A stretch of DNA of 64,000 nucleotides, from assembly GCF_029101545.1 (NCBI RefSeq), contig NZ_CP118866.1, positions 372,001 through 436,000 on the forward strand, given 5' to 3'. Below the pieces are notes generated by a model. It saw only the letters and a list, made by a program, of their open reading frames with translations, made no database searches and was not told the DNA's origin. Origin of the DNA: Amygdalobacter indicium (lineage in GTDB: Bacteria; Bacillota; Clostridia; Saccharofermentanales; Fastidiosipilaceae). Shown piece after piece: positions 35,730 to 44,642 of this stretch (position 1 is its first letter; every line of letters starts with the position of its first letter). Both the position numbers and the translations under genes were made by a program.

Positions 35730-37628
35730 ATGTGCGGAATTTGCGGGTATTTACAAACCGAAGACGGTGAAACGGCAAAAGAAGCGGGACGGGAACTGTT
35801 GCAGAAGATGACCGCTTTGATCAGCCATCGCGGTCCGGATGCTGAAGGCACATATTGCTCTCAAGGCTTGGGTTTAGGCTTTCGCCGTTTGACAATTATT
35901 GATTTGAGCGAACAGGGCAATCAGCCGCTTTTTTCAGAAAATCGTCGCTACAGTTTGGTATTTAACGGTGAAATATATAACTACAAAGAATTGCGGGAAG
36001 ACCTGATAGCTCACGGCTATCAATTCCAAAGCCGGACAGATTCTGAAGTTCTGGTCCACGGTTATGCTTGTTACGGCCCGAAATTATTAAGCAAATTACG
36101 CGGGATGTTCGCCTTTGCCATTTGGGATAACGTTGAACGCACTTTATTTTTGGCTCGCGATCCGTTCGGCATCAAACCGTTATATTATTCTTGTAATACA
36201 AAAGACGGCAGCTTCATCTTCGCTTCTGAAATCAAGAGCTTTCTCGCTTACCCGGCTTTTGTGAAAGAACTTAACCGGGATGCTCTTTTCTCTTATTTCA
36301 ATTTTCAGTACTCGGCGTGGGAAAGTACCTTTTTCCGGGGCGTTTATAAGTTGCTGCCGGGACATTATTTATTGATTAAGCCGGAAACTTTGAAAGCATA
36401 TTCGACGCCGGATAAACCGCTTCAGACAGAAACTTATTTCCACTTTACGTTTGATTACAGCCGGCGGACGAACGAAAATGATTTAGTAGAAGAATTGAGG
36501 CAACGCTTGCGCGAATCGGTGCAGTTGCATTTACAAAGCGATGTTGAAGTGGGAGCTTTCCTTTCCGGCGGTGTCGATTCCAGTTATATTGCCGCCTTGA
36601 GTCGCCCGCAACATACTTTCAGTGTCGGCTTTGCCGGCTATGCCGGCGGCGGTTTCAATGAAATTGATTACGCCAAGCGCCTGTCCGCCAAATTAGGTAT
36701 ACAGCATCATCACGTCGATTTGACTGCAGAGGATTGTTTCGGAATTTTACCGAAATTGCAGTACCATATGGACGAACCGCACGGGAATTTTTCCGCTGTT
36801 CCCCTGTATTTTTTGGCTAAGCTGGCGAAAGAATATGTTACGGTTGTCCTTTCCGGTGAGGGAGCGGACGAACTTTTTGCCGGCTACGATCCTTATAGAG
36901 ATTCACATTTGGCCGGAATTTATAAAAAGATGTTGCCGGCTGCTTGCAGACGATTCAACCGTAAATTTATCAATTTGATACCCAGTGCGCACTTGCGGCG
37001 AGCGGTATTGCGCGCCGGTATGGAACCGCGGGAATATTTCCTCGGTGAAATGTCCATCTGCACAGACTCGGAAGCTCGCGGACTTTTACAGCCTGAGTAC
37101 GCACAAGGTGTATCGGCTTTAAACGGTCTGCAGCCTTACTATGATGAAATTGCGGCTTTACCGGAATTGGATCAGAAGCAATTAATCGATTTGAAATATT
37201 GGTTGCCGGGCGATATTTTGCTTAAGGCCGACAAAATGAGCTCAGCTCATTCTTTGGAACTGCGTGTTCCTTATCTTGATTTGCAAATTTGGGATTTAGC
37301 CCGGAAAATTGCGCCCGAACAGAGAATAAAAGGCCTTGAAACCAAACATATTTTACGCTGTGCGGCGCAGGCTTATTTACCGCAGGAATGGTCGGCCAGA
37401 CAAAAATTAGGCTTTATGGTGCCGTTGAAAGACTGGCTCAAACAGGAGAAATTCGCTAACTTATTGCGGGAAGAATTCGGCTCCGGTCAAGCTCGACAGT
37501 TTTTCCAAACGGATGTATTGCTGCAATATTTAGCCAAGCATCAAGCCGGTGAAGCCAATTATCAGCACCAATTATATTTAGCTTATGTCTTTTTACTTTG
37601 GTATAAAGAGTATTTTTGCAAGCGTTAA
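35730..37628 (+). CDS. asnB: Asparagine synthetase (glutamine-hydrolysing) type amidotransferase
   Basis: 632 residues, normal for AsnB. The glutaminase nucleophile is Cys2 (MCGICGY), with RGPD, FNGEIYNY and RDPFGIKPLYY in the N-terminal domain. The synthetase domain has the ATP loop AFLSGGVDSS. It transfers amide nitrogen from glutamine to a carboxylate. Free aspartate is the usual substrate, but in this context (D-Asp ligase and racemase either side) it may instead amidate the D-Asp branch as AsnH does in lactic bacteria. It begins two bases after the ligase stop, so the two are cotranslated. Confidence 0.88.
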   Translation: MCGICGYLQTEDGETAKEAGRELLQKMTALISHRGPDAEGTYCSQGLGLGFRRLTIIDLSEQGNQPLFSENRRYSLVFNGEIYNYKELREDLIAHGYQFQSRTDSEVLVHGYACYGPKLLSKLRGMFAFAIWDNVERTLFLARDPFGIKPLYYSCNTKDGSFIFASEIKSFLAYPAFVKELNRDALFSYFNFQYSAWESTFFRGVYKLLPGHYLLIKPETLKAYSTPDKPLQTETYFHFTFDYSRRTNENDLVEELRQRLRESVQLHLQSDVEVGAFLSGGVDSSYIAALSRPQHTFSVGFAGYAGGGFNEIDYAKRLSAKLGIQHHHVDLTAEDCFGILPKLQYHMDEPHGNFSAVPLYFLAKLAKEYVTVVLSGEGADELFAGYDPYRDSHLAGIYKKMLPAACRRFNRKFINLIPSAHLRRAVLRAGMEPREYFLGEMSICTDSEARGLLQPEYAQGVSALNGLQPYYDEIAALPELDQKQLIDLKYWLPGDILLKADKMSSAHSLELRVPYLDLQIWDLARKIAPEQRIKGLETKHILRCAAQAYLPQEWSARQKLGFMVPLKDWLKQEKFANLLREEFGSGQARQFFQTDVLLQYLAKHQAGEANYQHQLYLAYVFLLWYKEYFCKR

Positions 37629-37657
37629 CAAGCAGTGAAAGTGGGAGAGTAACTATT

Positions 37658-38407
37658 ATGGATGCAACAGGCAAAAGACCGCGTTTAGGTGTTTTAGGCG
37701 GCATGGGACCTTTAGCGACAGCAGTTTTTTACAACCGTCTGGTAGATGAAGCCAAATTAACCGCCCGCAAAGATCAGGACCATCCGGATGTGCTGATTTG
37801 GAGCGACTGTTCGCTGCCTGACAGAACGGAAGTAATTTTGCACGGTGATGACGGCAGTTTGCTCAAACAGTGTGAAAGAGATTTTGCCCTTCTGAAACAG
37901 GCGGGATGTGACTATATTTGTTTCCCCTGCAATACTTTGCATTATTTTATGCCGCAATTGGAACAATTGACGGATTTGCCGATATTGAATATGGTGGAAT
38001 TGGCCCTGAAGAGTGTCCGTAAATTACATCCTTCAGCGGAAAAATTGCAAATATTTGCCACGGAAGGCACTCGCCAGGGTAAATTATACGAGCGTTATGC
38101 CAAACGCTACGGCTTTGAAATCGTGCCCGTCCCCGATCCACTGCAGCAAGAAATTATGGGCTTTATTTATGACCTCAAAAATAGCGGCTGCGTCGATTTC
38201 CCTTTACTGTCTCAAAGAATAATTGAGGCACGGGAGCAGGGAGTGGACTATGTTATTTTGGCCTGTACGGAACTTTCCTGTATGACCCTGAATGCTAAGG
38301 CTGCCTGCCTGGTGTATGATGCTATGGACGCTTTGATTTCCCGCTGCCTGGAACTGGTTATGCCCGGGCAGAACAAGCTTGAAAATAAAGGACGCAATTC
38401 TTTATAA
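37658..38407 (+). CDS. Aspartate/glutamate racemase family protein
   Basis: 249 residues, the usual size. GVLGGMGPLATAVFYNRLV opens the fold. The two catalytic cysteines sit in FPCNTLHYF and ACTELSCM, and the DQDHPD stretch is typical of aspartate racemases, not glutamate racemase MurI. It would make D-aspartate for the ATP-grasp ligase two genes upstream. I use the ATG at 37658, seven bases behind GGGAGAG; an upstream ATG-free extension overlaps the asnB end. Confidence 0.82.
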   Translation: MDATGKRPRLGVLGGMGPLATAVFYNRLVDEAKLTARKDQDHPDVLIWSDCSLPDRTEVILHGDDGSLLKQCERDFALLKQAGCDYICFPCNTLHYFMPQLEQLTDLPILNMVELALKSVRKLHPSAEKLQIFATEGTRQGKLYERYAKRYGFEIVPVPDPLQQEIMGFIYDLKNSGCVDFPLLSQRIIEAREQGVDYVILACTELSCMTLNAKAACLVYDAMDALISRCLELVMPGQNKLENKGRNSL

Positions 38408-38443
38408 TTTGAGAATATCTTTGAAAATGTAAGGATTGAGAGT

Positions 38444-39229
38444 GTGAAGAAGGAAGAAGCGGCAAAATTATTGGACTTGGTGATGCGCATGGGCATCATG
38501 ATGATTTTAAGCGGAGCGGAAACATATCGCGTTGAGCAGACAATAACTTATGTCCTTAGAGCATATGGAGCCTTTGAAACTTCGGCTTATGTGGCCGATA
38601 CATTATTGGTCGTCAGTTTCAAACCGGAGCGGGAAGCGGAAATAATGACAGCTTCCTGGCGCGTTAAAAATAAAGGCATAAATTTAGAAAAAGTACGTCG
38701 CCTGAACAACTTGAGTTACGATATTTCGCGTAAAACTTTAAGCTTGGACGAATTTCGCCGGCGCCTGGATGAAATAGATGCAATCAAATCTTATCCGCTG
38801 CTGGTTTATGTGCTGAGCGGTTCTTTGATTGCTTTCGGTTTTTCTTTGATGTTTTATTTGCCCTTGTCGGACGGTATCATAATTGCATTATTGGCTGCAC
38901 CGGTAATGTTTTTGTATCGTTGCTTGAGCAAAGTAATTAACGACTTCTTCAATTATACAGTTTGCTCGGCTTTGGCAACAATTCTGGTATTGCTTTTTCT
39001 GCAGGAAAATGTATTACATCAATTTGCTTACAGTCTGGCTTCCGTTCTCATGCCTTTAATGCCGGGAGCGCTTTTCACTAACGGCTTGCGGGACGTTACT
39101 ATGGGCGATTTTACCGCCGGCAGTAACAAACTTCTGGAAACTGTATTGATAGGTGTAGCGCTGGCGGTGGGCGCGGCGGTAGTTTTATTGCTGTTCAATA
39201 TGCAGACTTATTATACCGGAACGAGGTAA
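38444..39229 (+). CDS. ThrE-type exporter, large subunit (YjjP/DUF1212)
   Basis: 261 residues. A soluble N-terminal part of about 110 residues with LSGAETYRVEQTI precedes four to five membrane segments and the family block MPGALFTNGLRDVTMGDFTAG. In split systems YjjP pairs with a small YjjB partner, here the next gene, eight bases on. Characterised pairs export succinate or amino acids such as threonine. The substrate here is unknown. GTG start following AGGATTGAGAG. Confidence 0.82.
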   Translation: MKKEEAAKLLDLVMRMGIMMILSGAETYRVEQTITYVLRAYGAFETSAYVADTLLVVSFKPEREAEIMTASWRVKNKGINLEKVRRLNNLSYDISRKTLSLDEFRRRLDEIDAIKSYPLLVYVLSGSLIAFGFSLMFYLPLSDGIIIALLAAPVMFLYRCLSKVINDFFNYTVCSALATILVLLFLQENVLHQFAYSLASVLMPLMPGALFTNGLRDVTMGDFTAGSNKLLETVLIGVALAVGAAVVLLLFNMQTYYTGTR

Positions 39230-39236
39230 GAGCCGA

Positions 39237-39704
39237 ATGGAACTTGTATTTAAACTTTTATATGCTTTTATTGCTGCCTTTATCGCTTCTTTCGGCTTTG
39301 CCGTATTTTTCGGTAATAGGGGGAAATATATTTTTCTGGCGGCAATCGGCGGAGCTTTAGCCTGGACATCTTATATTTATTTCTTACCGATAAGTATGGC
39401 TCTGGCCGCCTATGTCAGCGGTTCAGTCTGCGCAGCTTATGCAGAACTGCTTGCTAAAATTTACAAATCTCCGGCCGCAATTTTCCTTATCATTGCAATA
39501 TTACCGATGGTCCCGGGAGCGGATATCTTCAACACGATGAAGGCGGCAGTATTTCAGGATTATACCTTATTTTCCCGCTCGCTCAATAATACATTAACCA
39601 TCTCGGGCTTTATCGCGCTGGGCATTATTATAATTTTTTCTTTGGTTGTTTTACAAAAAAATATCAGGCGCAATTGGCGAAATAAAGATTCTATGTTATC
39701 CTAA
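39237..39704 (+). CDS. ThrE-type exporter, small subunit (YjjB-like)
   Basis: 155 residues with five membrane segments and the family motif ILPMVPGADIFNTMKAAV, typical of the YjjB/ThrE_2 domain. It follows the YjjP-like gene by seven bases and would form one transporter with it. GAGGTAAGAG precedes its ATG. No separate promoter is evident. Confidence 0.82.
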   Translation: MELVFKLLYAFIAAFIASFGFAVFFGNRGKYIFLAAIGGALAWTSYIYFLPISMALAAYVSGSVCAAYAELLAKIYKSPAAIFLIIAILPMVPGADIFNTMKAAVFQDYTLFSRSLNNTLTISGFIALGIIIIFSLVVLQKNIRRNWRNKDSMLS

Positions 39705-39708
39705 AAAA

Positions 39709-39778
39709 GCCTCGGCGCTTGACTTCTTTCAGGTGGCCGGGAGTAATAACTTCGAGTGACAATTTCACTTGGAAAGGA
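39709..39778 (+). ncRNA. Candidate preQ1-II riboswitch
   Basis: CTCGGC (39711-39716) pairs with GCCGGG. The loop holds GCTTGACTTCTTTCA, nearly the conserved core of the preQ1-II (COG4708) motif. A second hairpin GAGTGA/TCACTT follows, and GGAAAGGA, the ribosome binding site of queT, is complementary to the CTTTC of the loop, giving the expected pseudoknot that hides the site. The gene controlled is QueT itself, the COG4708 family after which the motif was named. The first helix and core are matched from memory, so a covariance model search is still needed. Confidence 0.7.
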
Positions 39779-39786
39779 ACTACTAT

Positions 39787-40449
39787 ATGATGCAAGCCAA
39801 GCATTCTTCTGCGGGCCGCTTAACCTTGCCCGTTATCGTTGTAGCTGCCGTTTTGGCAGCAGTTTATGCGGTTGTTACCGTTATGAGCTATCCCGTTGCC
39901 TTCGGAATTTGGCAATTCCGCCTGTCGGAGGCTATGATGCTTTTGATACCGTTGGGAGTAATAAACTTACAATCTCCGCTCTTTGCCGATAAAGAAAAAT
40001 TACATATTCGACCGAATAACTTAGGTTTTGCAGCGGCAGTCGGTGTAACTTTGGGCTGCTTTTTAGCTAATTATTTTAATCCCGGTAATCTCGGTCCGGT
40101 TGATTATTTGGGCGGAACTTGCGCTACGGCCGTCAGTGCTTATATTACTTACAAAATAAGCGGCAATAACAAAGCTTTAAATCTCTATCGTACAGGCCGC
40201 ATTACCCTCAAACAATTGTGGCTGCAACCGAGCTTCTATCTTTTACCGTTACCTTCAGTCGTTCTGAACGGAGCAATAGTCGGCGTTTATTTACCGTTTT
40301 TATTTACACCGGCGGAGGAGATGGGCTTAAGCTTAATGTTGACAAATATTGCCGTATTTTCAGTTTGTGAAGCGGTAGTTGTCTATGTTTTAGGTTTAGC
40401 CCTGCTCAGTTTGATGTTGCCGCAGGAAAACCGTTATCAAAGAATTTAA
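39787..40449 (+). CDS. queT: Queuosine precursor transporter, QueT family
   Basis: 220 residues with about six membrane segments. Family features are the IWQFRLSEAMMLLIPLG segment and NPGNLGPVDYLGGTCATAVSAYITY. QueT proteins are S components of ECF transporters and import queuosine precursors such as preQ1 or preQ0. The ATG at 39787 lies behind the riboswitch-embedded AAAGGAA. A TTG six codons upstream would sit inside that site and was rejected. A terminator follows at 40475. Confidence 0.82.
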   Translation: MMQAKHSSAGRLTLPVIVVAAVLAAVYAVVTVMSYPVAFGIWQFRLSEAMMLLIPLGVINLQSPLFADKEKLHIRPNNLGFAAAVGVTLGCFLANYFNPGNLGPVDYLGGTCATAVSAYITYKISGNNKALNLYRTGRITLKQLWLQPSFYLLPLPSVVLNGAIVGVYLPFLFTPAEEMGLSLMLTNIAVFSVCEAVVVYVLGLALLSLMLPQENRYQRI

Positions 40450-40474
40450 CGGCACATTCAAGTTTTGAAATAGA

Positions 40475-40498
40475 GGCTGCCTGCAGGCGGCCTTTTTT
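40475..40498 (+). terminator. Terminator after queT
   Basis: GGCTGCC, loop TGCA, GGCGGCC, then six T. Confidence 0.8.
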
Positions 40499-40570
40499 CA
40501 ACTGCAGTTTTCAATTTGCCGAGCCTGAATGAGTGTAGTACACTGAGTGAAAACGAACAGGCAGGTAGTT

Positions 40571-41191
40571 ATGGGGCATTATTTTGCGCAGGAACCGGCA
40601 AGTATAAGTCAGCCGCAACTTATTAATATTACTTTTCAGGGACTTAACTTGCAGGTGCGAACGGATAATGAAGTTTTTTCCAAAAACGGGTTGGATCGAG
40701 GTACGGCCGTCTTATTAAAAGCGATATTGACAGATGAAACTGCCGATAAAATAGGGAGTATTTGGGATTTTGCTTGCGGTTGGGGTGCTGTTTCTTTAAT
40801 ATTAGCGGCATTTTATCCGGAAAGTAATTTTTATTTATCCGATATTAACAGTCGGGCTTGCAGTCTGGCAACAGCCAATATGATAATGAATAATGTCAAA
40901 AAATTTCAGACGGTCCAGGCCGATGCTGCCGCCGCCTACACCGGGCGTCTGTTTGATTTAATTGCTTTGAATCCGCCGATTAGGACCGGGAAAATTAAAG
41001 TCCGGCAAATGCTGACAGCAGCCTTGAGTCGCTTGGAAAACGGCGGCAAATTCTATTGCGTTATCGGGAAAAAACAGGGAGCTGCTTCGTACGCCGCTTT
41101 TTTGCAGGATTTAGCGGAACAGGATAATTTAACGTATAAACTGCTGCTTCGAGAACAGGGCTATGAAGTTTTTTGCTTAAGAAAGGAATAG
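40571..41191 (+). CDS. RsmC-like small methyltransferase
   Basis: 206 residues of the class I SAM-dependent type. DFACGWGAVSLILA is the SAM-binding loop and NPPIRTGK the amino-methylating NPPI motif of the RsmC/RsmD-like group (N2-guanine or N6-adenine). The protein begins MGHYFAQEPA, a start shared by many small RsmC relatives. The RNA target is unknown. ATG at 40571 is preceded by a weak purine-rich site. It ends nine bases before the yicC start. Confidence 0.75.
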   Translation: MGHYFAQEPASISQPQLINITFQGLNLQVRTDNEVFSKNGLDRGTAVLLKAILTDETADKIGSIWDFACGWGAVSLILAAFYPESNFYLSDINSRACSLATANMIMNNVKKFQTVQADAAAAYTGRLFDLIALNPPIRTGKIKVRQMLTAALSRLENGGKFYCVIGKKQGAASYAAFLQDLAEQDNLTYKLLLREQGYEVFCLRKE

Positions 41192-41200
41192 GGTGGAATT

Positions 41201-42064
41201 ATGCTGAAAAGTATGACCGCTTGTGCTGTGGTCGCAGATAGCAATGAAATGTTGAGGATAGAGGTGGAAATGCGCAGCGTTAACAGCCGCTATCTTGATT
41301 TGCGCCTGAATTTACCTGCTTTACCGCTGATTCCGGAAAATGAAATCCGTTCTTTGATTGCCGATAAGATTAAGCGTGGAAAAATTGAAGTAAAATTTAC
41401 AATTCGACGAAAAATGCTGCCGGCCGATAAAACAACGACGGATCCGGCTTTGATGCAGCAGAAGCTCAGCAACTTGACGGTTGAACAGTGTATTCGTCTG
41501 TTTTTCAATCAAATGGTCCAAGTCGAGGAAGTGACGGAGCTGACAGCGGAGCAGGAAGCCGATTTTACGGAACTTTGGCACAGAAGCTTACAAAAATGTA
41601 TCAATGACTTTGTGCAGGCGCGAGAGCGGGAAGGTGAAAAATTGGCACGGGATATACTGGCGAGATTAGACGCTTTATCCGACTATTTACCTGAAATAAA
41701 AGAAATCAACCGGACGACACCGGCCAACGATTTACAAGCTTTAAAAGAACGTCTGCAACTTTTACTGAAAGATACAACCGTTGAAAATTATAATGAACGT
41801 CTTTACTGCGAAATAGCTCTTTTGGCCGATAAACACGATGCGACGGAAGAAATAACCAGGCTGGAAAGTCACCTGACCGAATTGCGGCGCCTCTGTTTCC
41901 AAAATACGCCTGTCGGCAAAGAGATGGACTTCCTTCTGCAGGAAGTTAATCGTGAAGTTAATACCTTGGGCTCAAAAGCTAATAACATACGGTTAACTCA
42001 ACTTGTTGTTTTATACAAAACCGAACTGGAAAAAATTCGCGAACAGGTGCAAAATATTGAGTAA
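41201..42064 (+). CDS. yicC: YicC/YloC family endoribonuclease
   Basis: 287 residues, normal for the family. The N-terminus MLKSMTACA and VEMRSVNSRYLDLRLNLP are family hallmarks, and the C-terminal domain ends GKEMDFLLQEVNREVNTLGSKAN, which carries the catalytic acidic residues of YicC/YloC. The family includes a stress-responsive RNA endonuclease. The order yicC-remA-gmk found here is classic for Bacillota. Confidence 0.92.
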   Translation: MLKSMTACAVVADSNEMLRIEVEMRSVNSRYLDLRLNLPALPLIPENEIRSLIADKIKRGKIEVKFTIRRKMLPADKTTTDPALMQQKLSNLTVEQCIRLFFNQMVQVEEVTELTAEQEADFTELWHRSLQKCINDFVQAREREGEKLARDILARLDALSDYLPEIKEINRTTPANDLQALKERLQLLLKDTTVENYNERLYCEIALLADKHDATEEITRLESHLTELRRLCFQNTPVGKEMDFLLQEVNREVNTLGSKANNIRLTQLVVLYKTELEKIREQVQNIE

Positions 42065-42108
42065 AATAATTTTGCGTAAATAATATAAATACGGAAATGA
42101 GGACAATA

Positions 42109-42390
42109 ATGGCGGCGGACTTTGTCAGTATTGCATATGACAATTTTATAAATAAAGAAAGAGTTCTGTTGGTTACAGCGGTGGATTCTTCCCCTATCAG
42201 GCGCTTGATTAGTGAAAGTAAAGAAAACGGAATGCTGATCGACTGCAGTCAGGGCCGCAAAACCCGCAGCGTTATTTTCCTTGACTCCGATCATATCGTT
42301 CTCTCGGCTTTAACACCTGAAGCCGTGATGCAACGCTTGAGCAAGACCGATACATCGCAGAATCAAGAAGATATGGAAGGAAAAAATTAA
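42109..42390 (+). CDS. remA: RemA-like DUF370 regulator
   Basis: 93 residues, near the usual length. The SIAYDNFINKERVLLVTAVDSSPIRRLI stretch and the LIDCSQGRKTRSVIFLDSDHIVLS segment match RemA, a ring-forming DNA-binding activator of biofilm and osmoprotection genes in Bacillus. AGGA precedes the ATG at 42109; an upstream ATG four codons earlier overlaps that site. Between yicC and gmk, as expected. Confidence 0.9.
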   Translation: MAADFVSIAYDNFINKERVLLVTAVDSSPIRRLISESKENGMLIDCSQGRKTRSVIFLDSDHIVLSALTPEAVMQRLSKTDTSQNQEDMEGKN

Positions 42391-42391
42391 A

Positions 42392-43015
42392 ATGAGTATG
42401 GCAAATGAGCATAATTTTCCGATAATTTTGGCCGTTTCCGGGCCGTCGGGAGTCGGTAAAGGCACTTGTATCGCCGCTTTGCGTAAAATGTGTCCCGCAA
42501 TAAAGCTGTCCGTCTCGGCAACTACCAGAAAACCGCGTCCGAACGAAATTGAAGGAATTCACTATTACTTTATAAGTGAGCAGCAATTTAACGATTATTT
42601 GAAAAACGACGAAATTATTGAATATGATACTTTTTGCGGTAATTATTACGGTACCCCCAGACAGGCTGTAGCTAAATGCTTGGAAGAAGGCAAAGATATT
42701 GCTTTGGACATTACTGTTAAGGGCAGCCTGAATGTTAAACGCTTTTTTCCGAATGAAACGGTAACAATTTTCATTATGCCGCCGAATTTCAACGAGTTGA
42801 AGCAACGGCTTATAGGCCGGGGAACGGAGACTTTTGAAGTTGTCAAGGAGCGTTTGGCTCGGGCTGATAGGGAACTTGAACAGTCAAAAGAGTTCGATTA
42901 TATTGTTGTCAATAACGAAGTAGGGCAATGTGCTACCGAATTGCTGCAGATTTATCAGACGGAAAAAGCTAAAAGATTAATTAAATTTCAGCAGGAGCAA
43001 AAAAAGAACGATTAA
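42392..43015 (+). CDS. gmk: Guanylate kinase
   Basis: 207 residues. Walker A GPSGVGKGT, the GMP-binding SATTRKPRPNEIEGIHYYF, and YYGTPRQAV are all in place, followed by the lid region around RGTETFEVVKERLARA. It phosphorylates GMP to GDP. The start follows GGAAGG with a somewhat long spacer. It begins one base after the remA stop. In B. subtilis the same triplet is followed by rpoZ; here it is followed by tig instead. Confidence 0.93.
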   Translation: MSMANEHNFPIILAVSGPSGVGKGTCIAALRKMCPAIKLSVSATTRKPRPNEIEGIHYYFISEQQFNDYLKNDEIIEYDTFCGNYYGTPRQAVAKCLEEGKDIALDITVKGSLNVKRFFPNETVTIFIMPPNFNELKQRLIGRGTETFEVVKERLARADRELEQSKEFDYIVVNNEVGQCATELLQIYQTEKAKRLIKFQQEQKKND

Positions 43016-43215
43016 AACGGGCGTAATTGTCGCTTTCGCTGAATTTTCCGTTGCTGCCGCCCGTAATGTTAACTTAAAATTAACAATTGTGAGATTGCCA
43101 ATATTGTGAATAATTTACAGGTAAATGCGATTGTGTTACTATTAGAAAGCACATTTGATGGCTGATTGCGCTGTATTACTAATTTAATAGGCGTTTGCTG
43201 GAGGAAAGAGAAACA

Positions 43216-44523
43216 ATGCAAACTGAATTTACAAAACAAGAAAAGAATTTAGGCACTTTACAGTTAACCTTTACACCTGATGAGTTCAAAGCCGTATTGC
43301 CTAAAGCATACAATCGCTGCAAGAATCAATTCCGTATCAACGGTTTCCGTAAAGGTAAAGCACCTTTTGCTATGGTTTTGCAGGCATACGGAGAGCAAGC
43401 GCTCTACGAAGAGGCCATTAATCTTTTGCTGGATGAACATTTGCCGCAAGCTATTGCCGCAGAGGGCTTGGAAGTTATTACACGTCCGGAGTTGGATGTT
43501 AAAGCTATCGGTTCTAAAGCCGACACGGTTTTTTCTTTGAAATTGACATTAACACCTGAAGTAAAACTGGGAAAATATTTCGGCGTGGAAGCCGTCAAAC
43601 CGGATGAGACTGTTAAAGATGAGCAGGTTGAGGCTGAACTCAAGCAGGTACAGCAACGTTCTGCAAGAACGGTACCGGTGGAAGATCGCCCGGTGGAGAA
43701 TAACGACATAGTTAATATTGACTACACAGGCAGCGTTGACGGTGTTGAATTTGAAGGCGGTAAAGCTGAAAAGTACGATTTAACAATCGGTTCCAATTCC
43801 TTTATTCCCGGATTCGAGGAGCAGATTATCGGCCACAATATTAATGATGAATTCGATGTTCATGTAACTTTCCCGAAAGAATATCATGCAGAACATCTGG
43901 CAGGTAAAGATGCTGTCTTTAAGGTTGTAATTCACGCTATCAAGAAGAGAGAAGTACCGGTGCTGGATGATGAATTCGCCAAGGATGTTTCGGAGTTCGA
44001 CACATTGGCAGCTTATAAAGAAGACATTAGAAAAAAATTGGAGAAATCCAACGCCGAACGTTGTAAGCAGGAATACGAAAACAACGTTCTGAAAGCGGTT
44101 GTGGATGCAGCCGAAGTTGACGTGCCGCAAGTTATGGTTGAGAATGAGTTGGACGATTTGGTCGAACAGCAGGCCCGTCAGTTTAAGGCTCAGGGACTGG
44201 AACTTGCACAACTGTTGCAATATAGCGGTCAAAGCATGGAAGATTACCGCAAGTCGATCGAGTCAAGTGCTAAAATTCATGTCAAGACCGAATTGGTGCT
44301 GAAAGCAATTATTAAAAAGGAAAACATTACGTTGACTGAAGAAGAAAAGGATGCCGAATTGGAGAAAATTGCTAAACGTTACAGCATGACAGCTGCGATG
44401 CTTAAACAGCAATTAGGAGAAAACGTCGATCGATTAATGAACGGAGCTTTATTGCGTAAAGTTAGCGCACTTTTGTGCAGTAAAGCTGTCAGCATCGCAC
44501 CGACAGAAGAGATTAAGCTTTAA
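43216..44523 (+). CDS. tig: Trigger factor (ribosome-associated chaperone)
   Basis: 435 residues, standard length. The N-terminal ribosome-binding signature is FRINGFRKGKAPF. The FKBP-type prolyl isomerase core VNIDYTGSVDGVEFEGG spans roughly 160-245. The C-terminal helical part forms the arms. It folds nascent chains at the ribosome exit. I start at the ATG at 43216 behind GGAGGAAAG; a TTG/CTG extension is not plausible. Its own terminator follows. Confidence 0.95.
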   Translation: MQTEFTKQEKNLGTLQLTFTPDEFKAVLPKAYNRCKNQFRINGFRKGKAPFAMVLQAYGEQALYEEAINLLLDEHLPQAIAAEGLEVITRPELDVKAIGSKADTVFSLKLTLTPEVKLGKYFGVEAVKPDETVKDEQVEAELKQVQQRSARTVPVEDRPVENNDIVNIDYTGSVDGVEFEGGKAEKYDLTIGSNSFIPGFEEQIIGHNINDEFDVHVTFPKEYHAEHLAGKDAVFKVVIHAIKKREVPVLDDEFAKDVSEFDTLAAYKEDIRKKLEKSNAERCKQEYENNVLKAVVDAAEVDVPQVMVENELDDLVEQQARQFKAQGLELAQLLQYSGQSMEDYRKSIESSAKIHVKTELVLKAIIKKENITLTEEEKDAELEKIAKRYSMTAAMLKQQLGENVDRLMNGALLRKVSALLCSKAVSIAPTEEIKL

Positions 44524-44548
44524 TAAAAAGTCGTTTTTTAATCCGAAC

Positions 44549-44602
44549 AAAGTCTTCAATGTTAACTGTGTGGTAAGACCTTGGTTATCTTGAAGACTTT
44601 TG
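44549..44602 (+). terminator. Terminator after tig
   Basis: AAAGTCTTCAA (44549-44559) pairs perfectly with TTGAAGACTTT (44590-44600); a T run begins in the 3' arm. The loop is long (about 30 bases) with internal pairing. Confidence 0.65.
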
Positions 44603-44642
44603 TTATAAGCAGATTTTGTTATATTAGTAAAGGAGAAAGCTA

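Noticed and set aside
35730..37628. asnB as part of the RiPP or a lasso-peptide pathway
   Set aside because: AsnB-type enzymes also make lasso peptides, but Cys2 and the glutaminase domain are intact, no lasso precursor or protease is nearby, and its neighbours are the ligase and racemase.
43017..43063. Possible hairpin ACGGGCG...CGCCCGT after gmk as terminator
   Set aside because: Loop of over 30 bases and no T run; I could not support a terminator.
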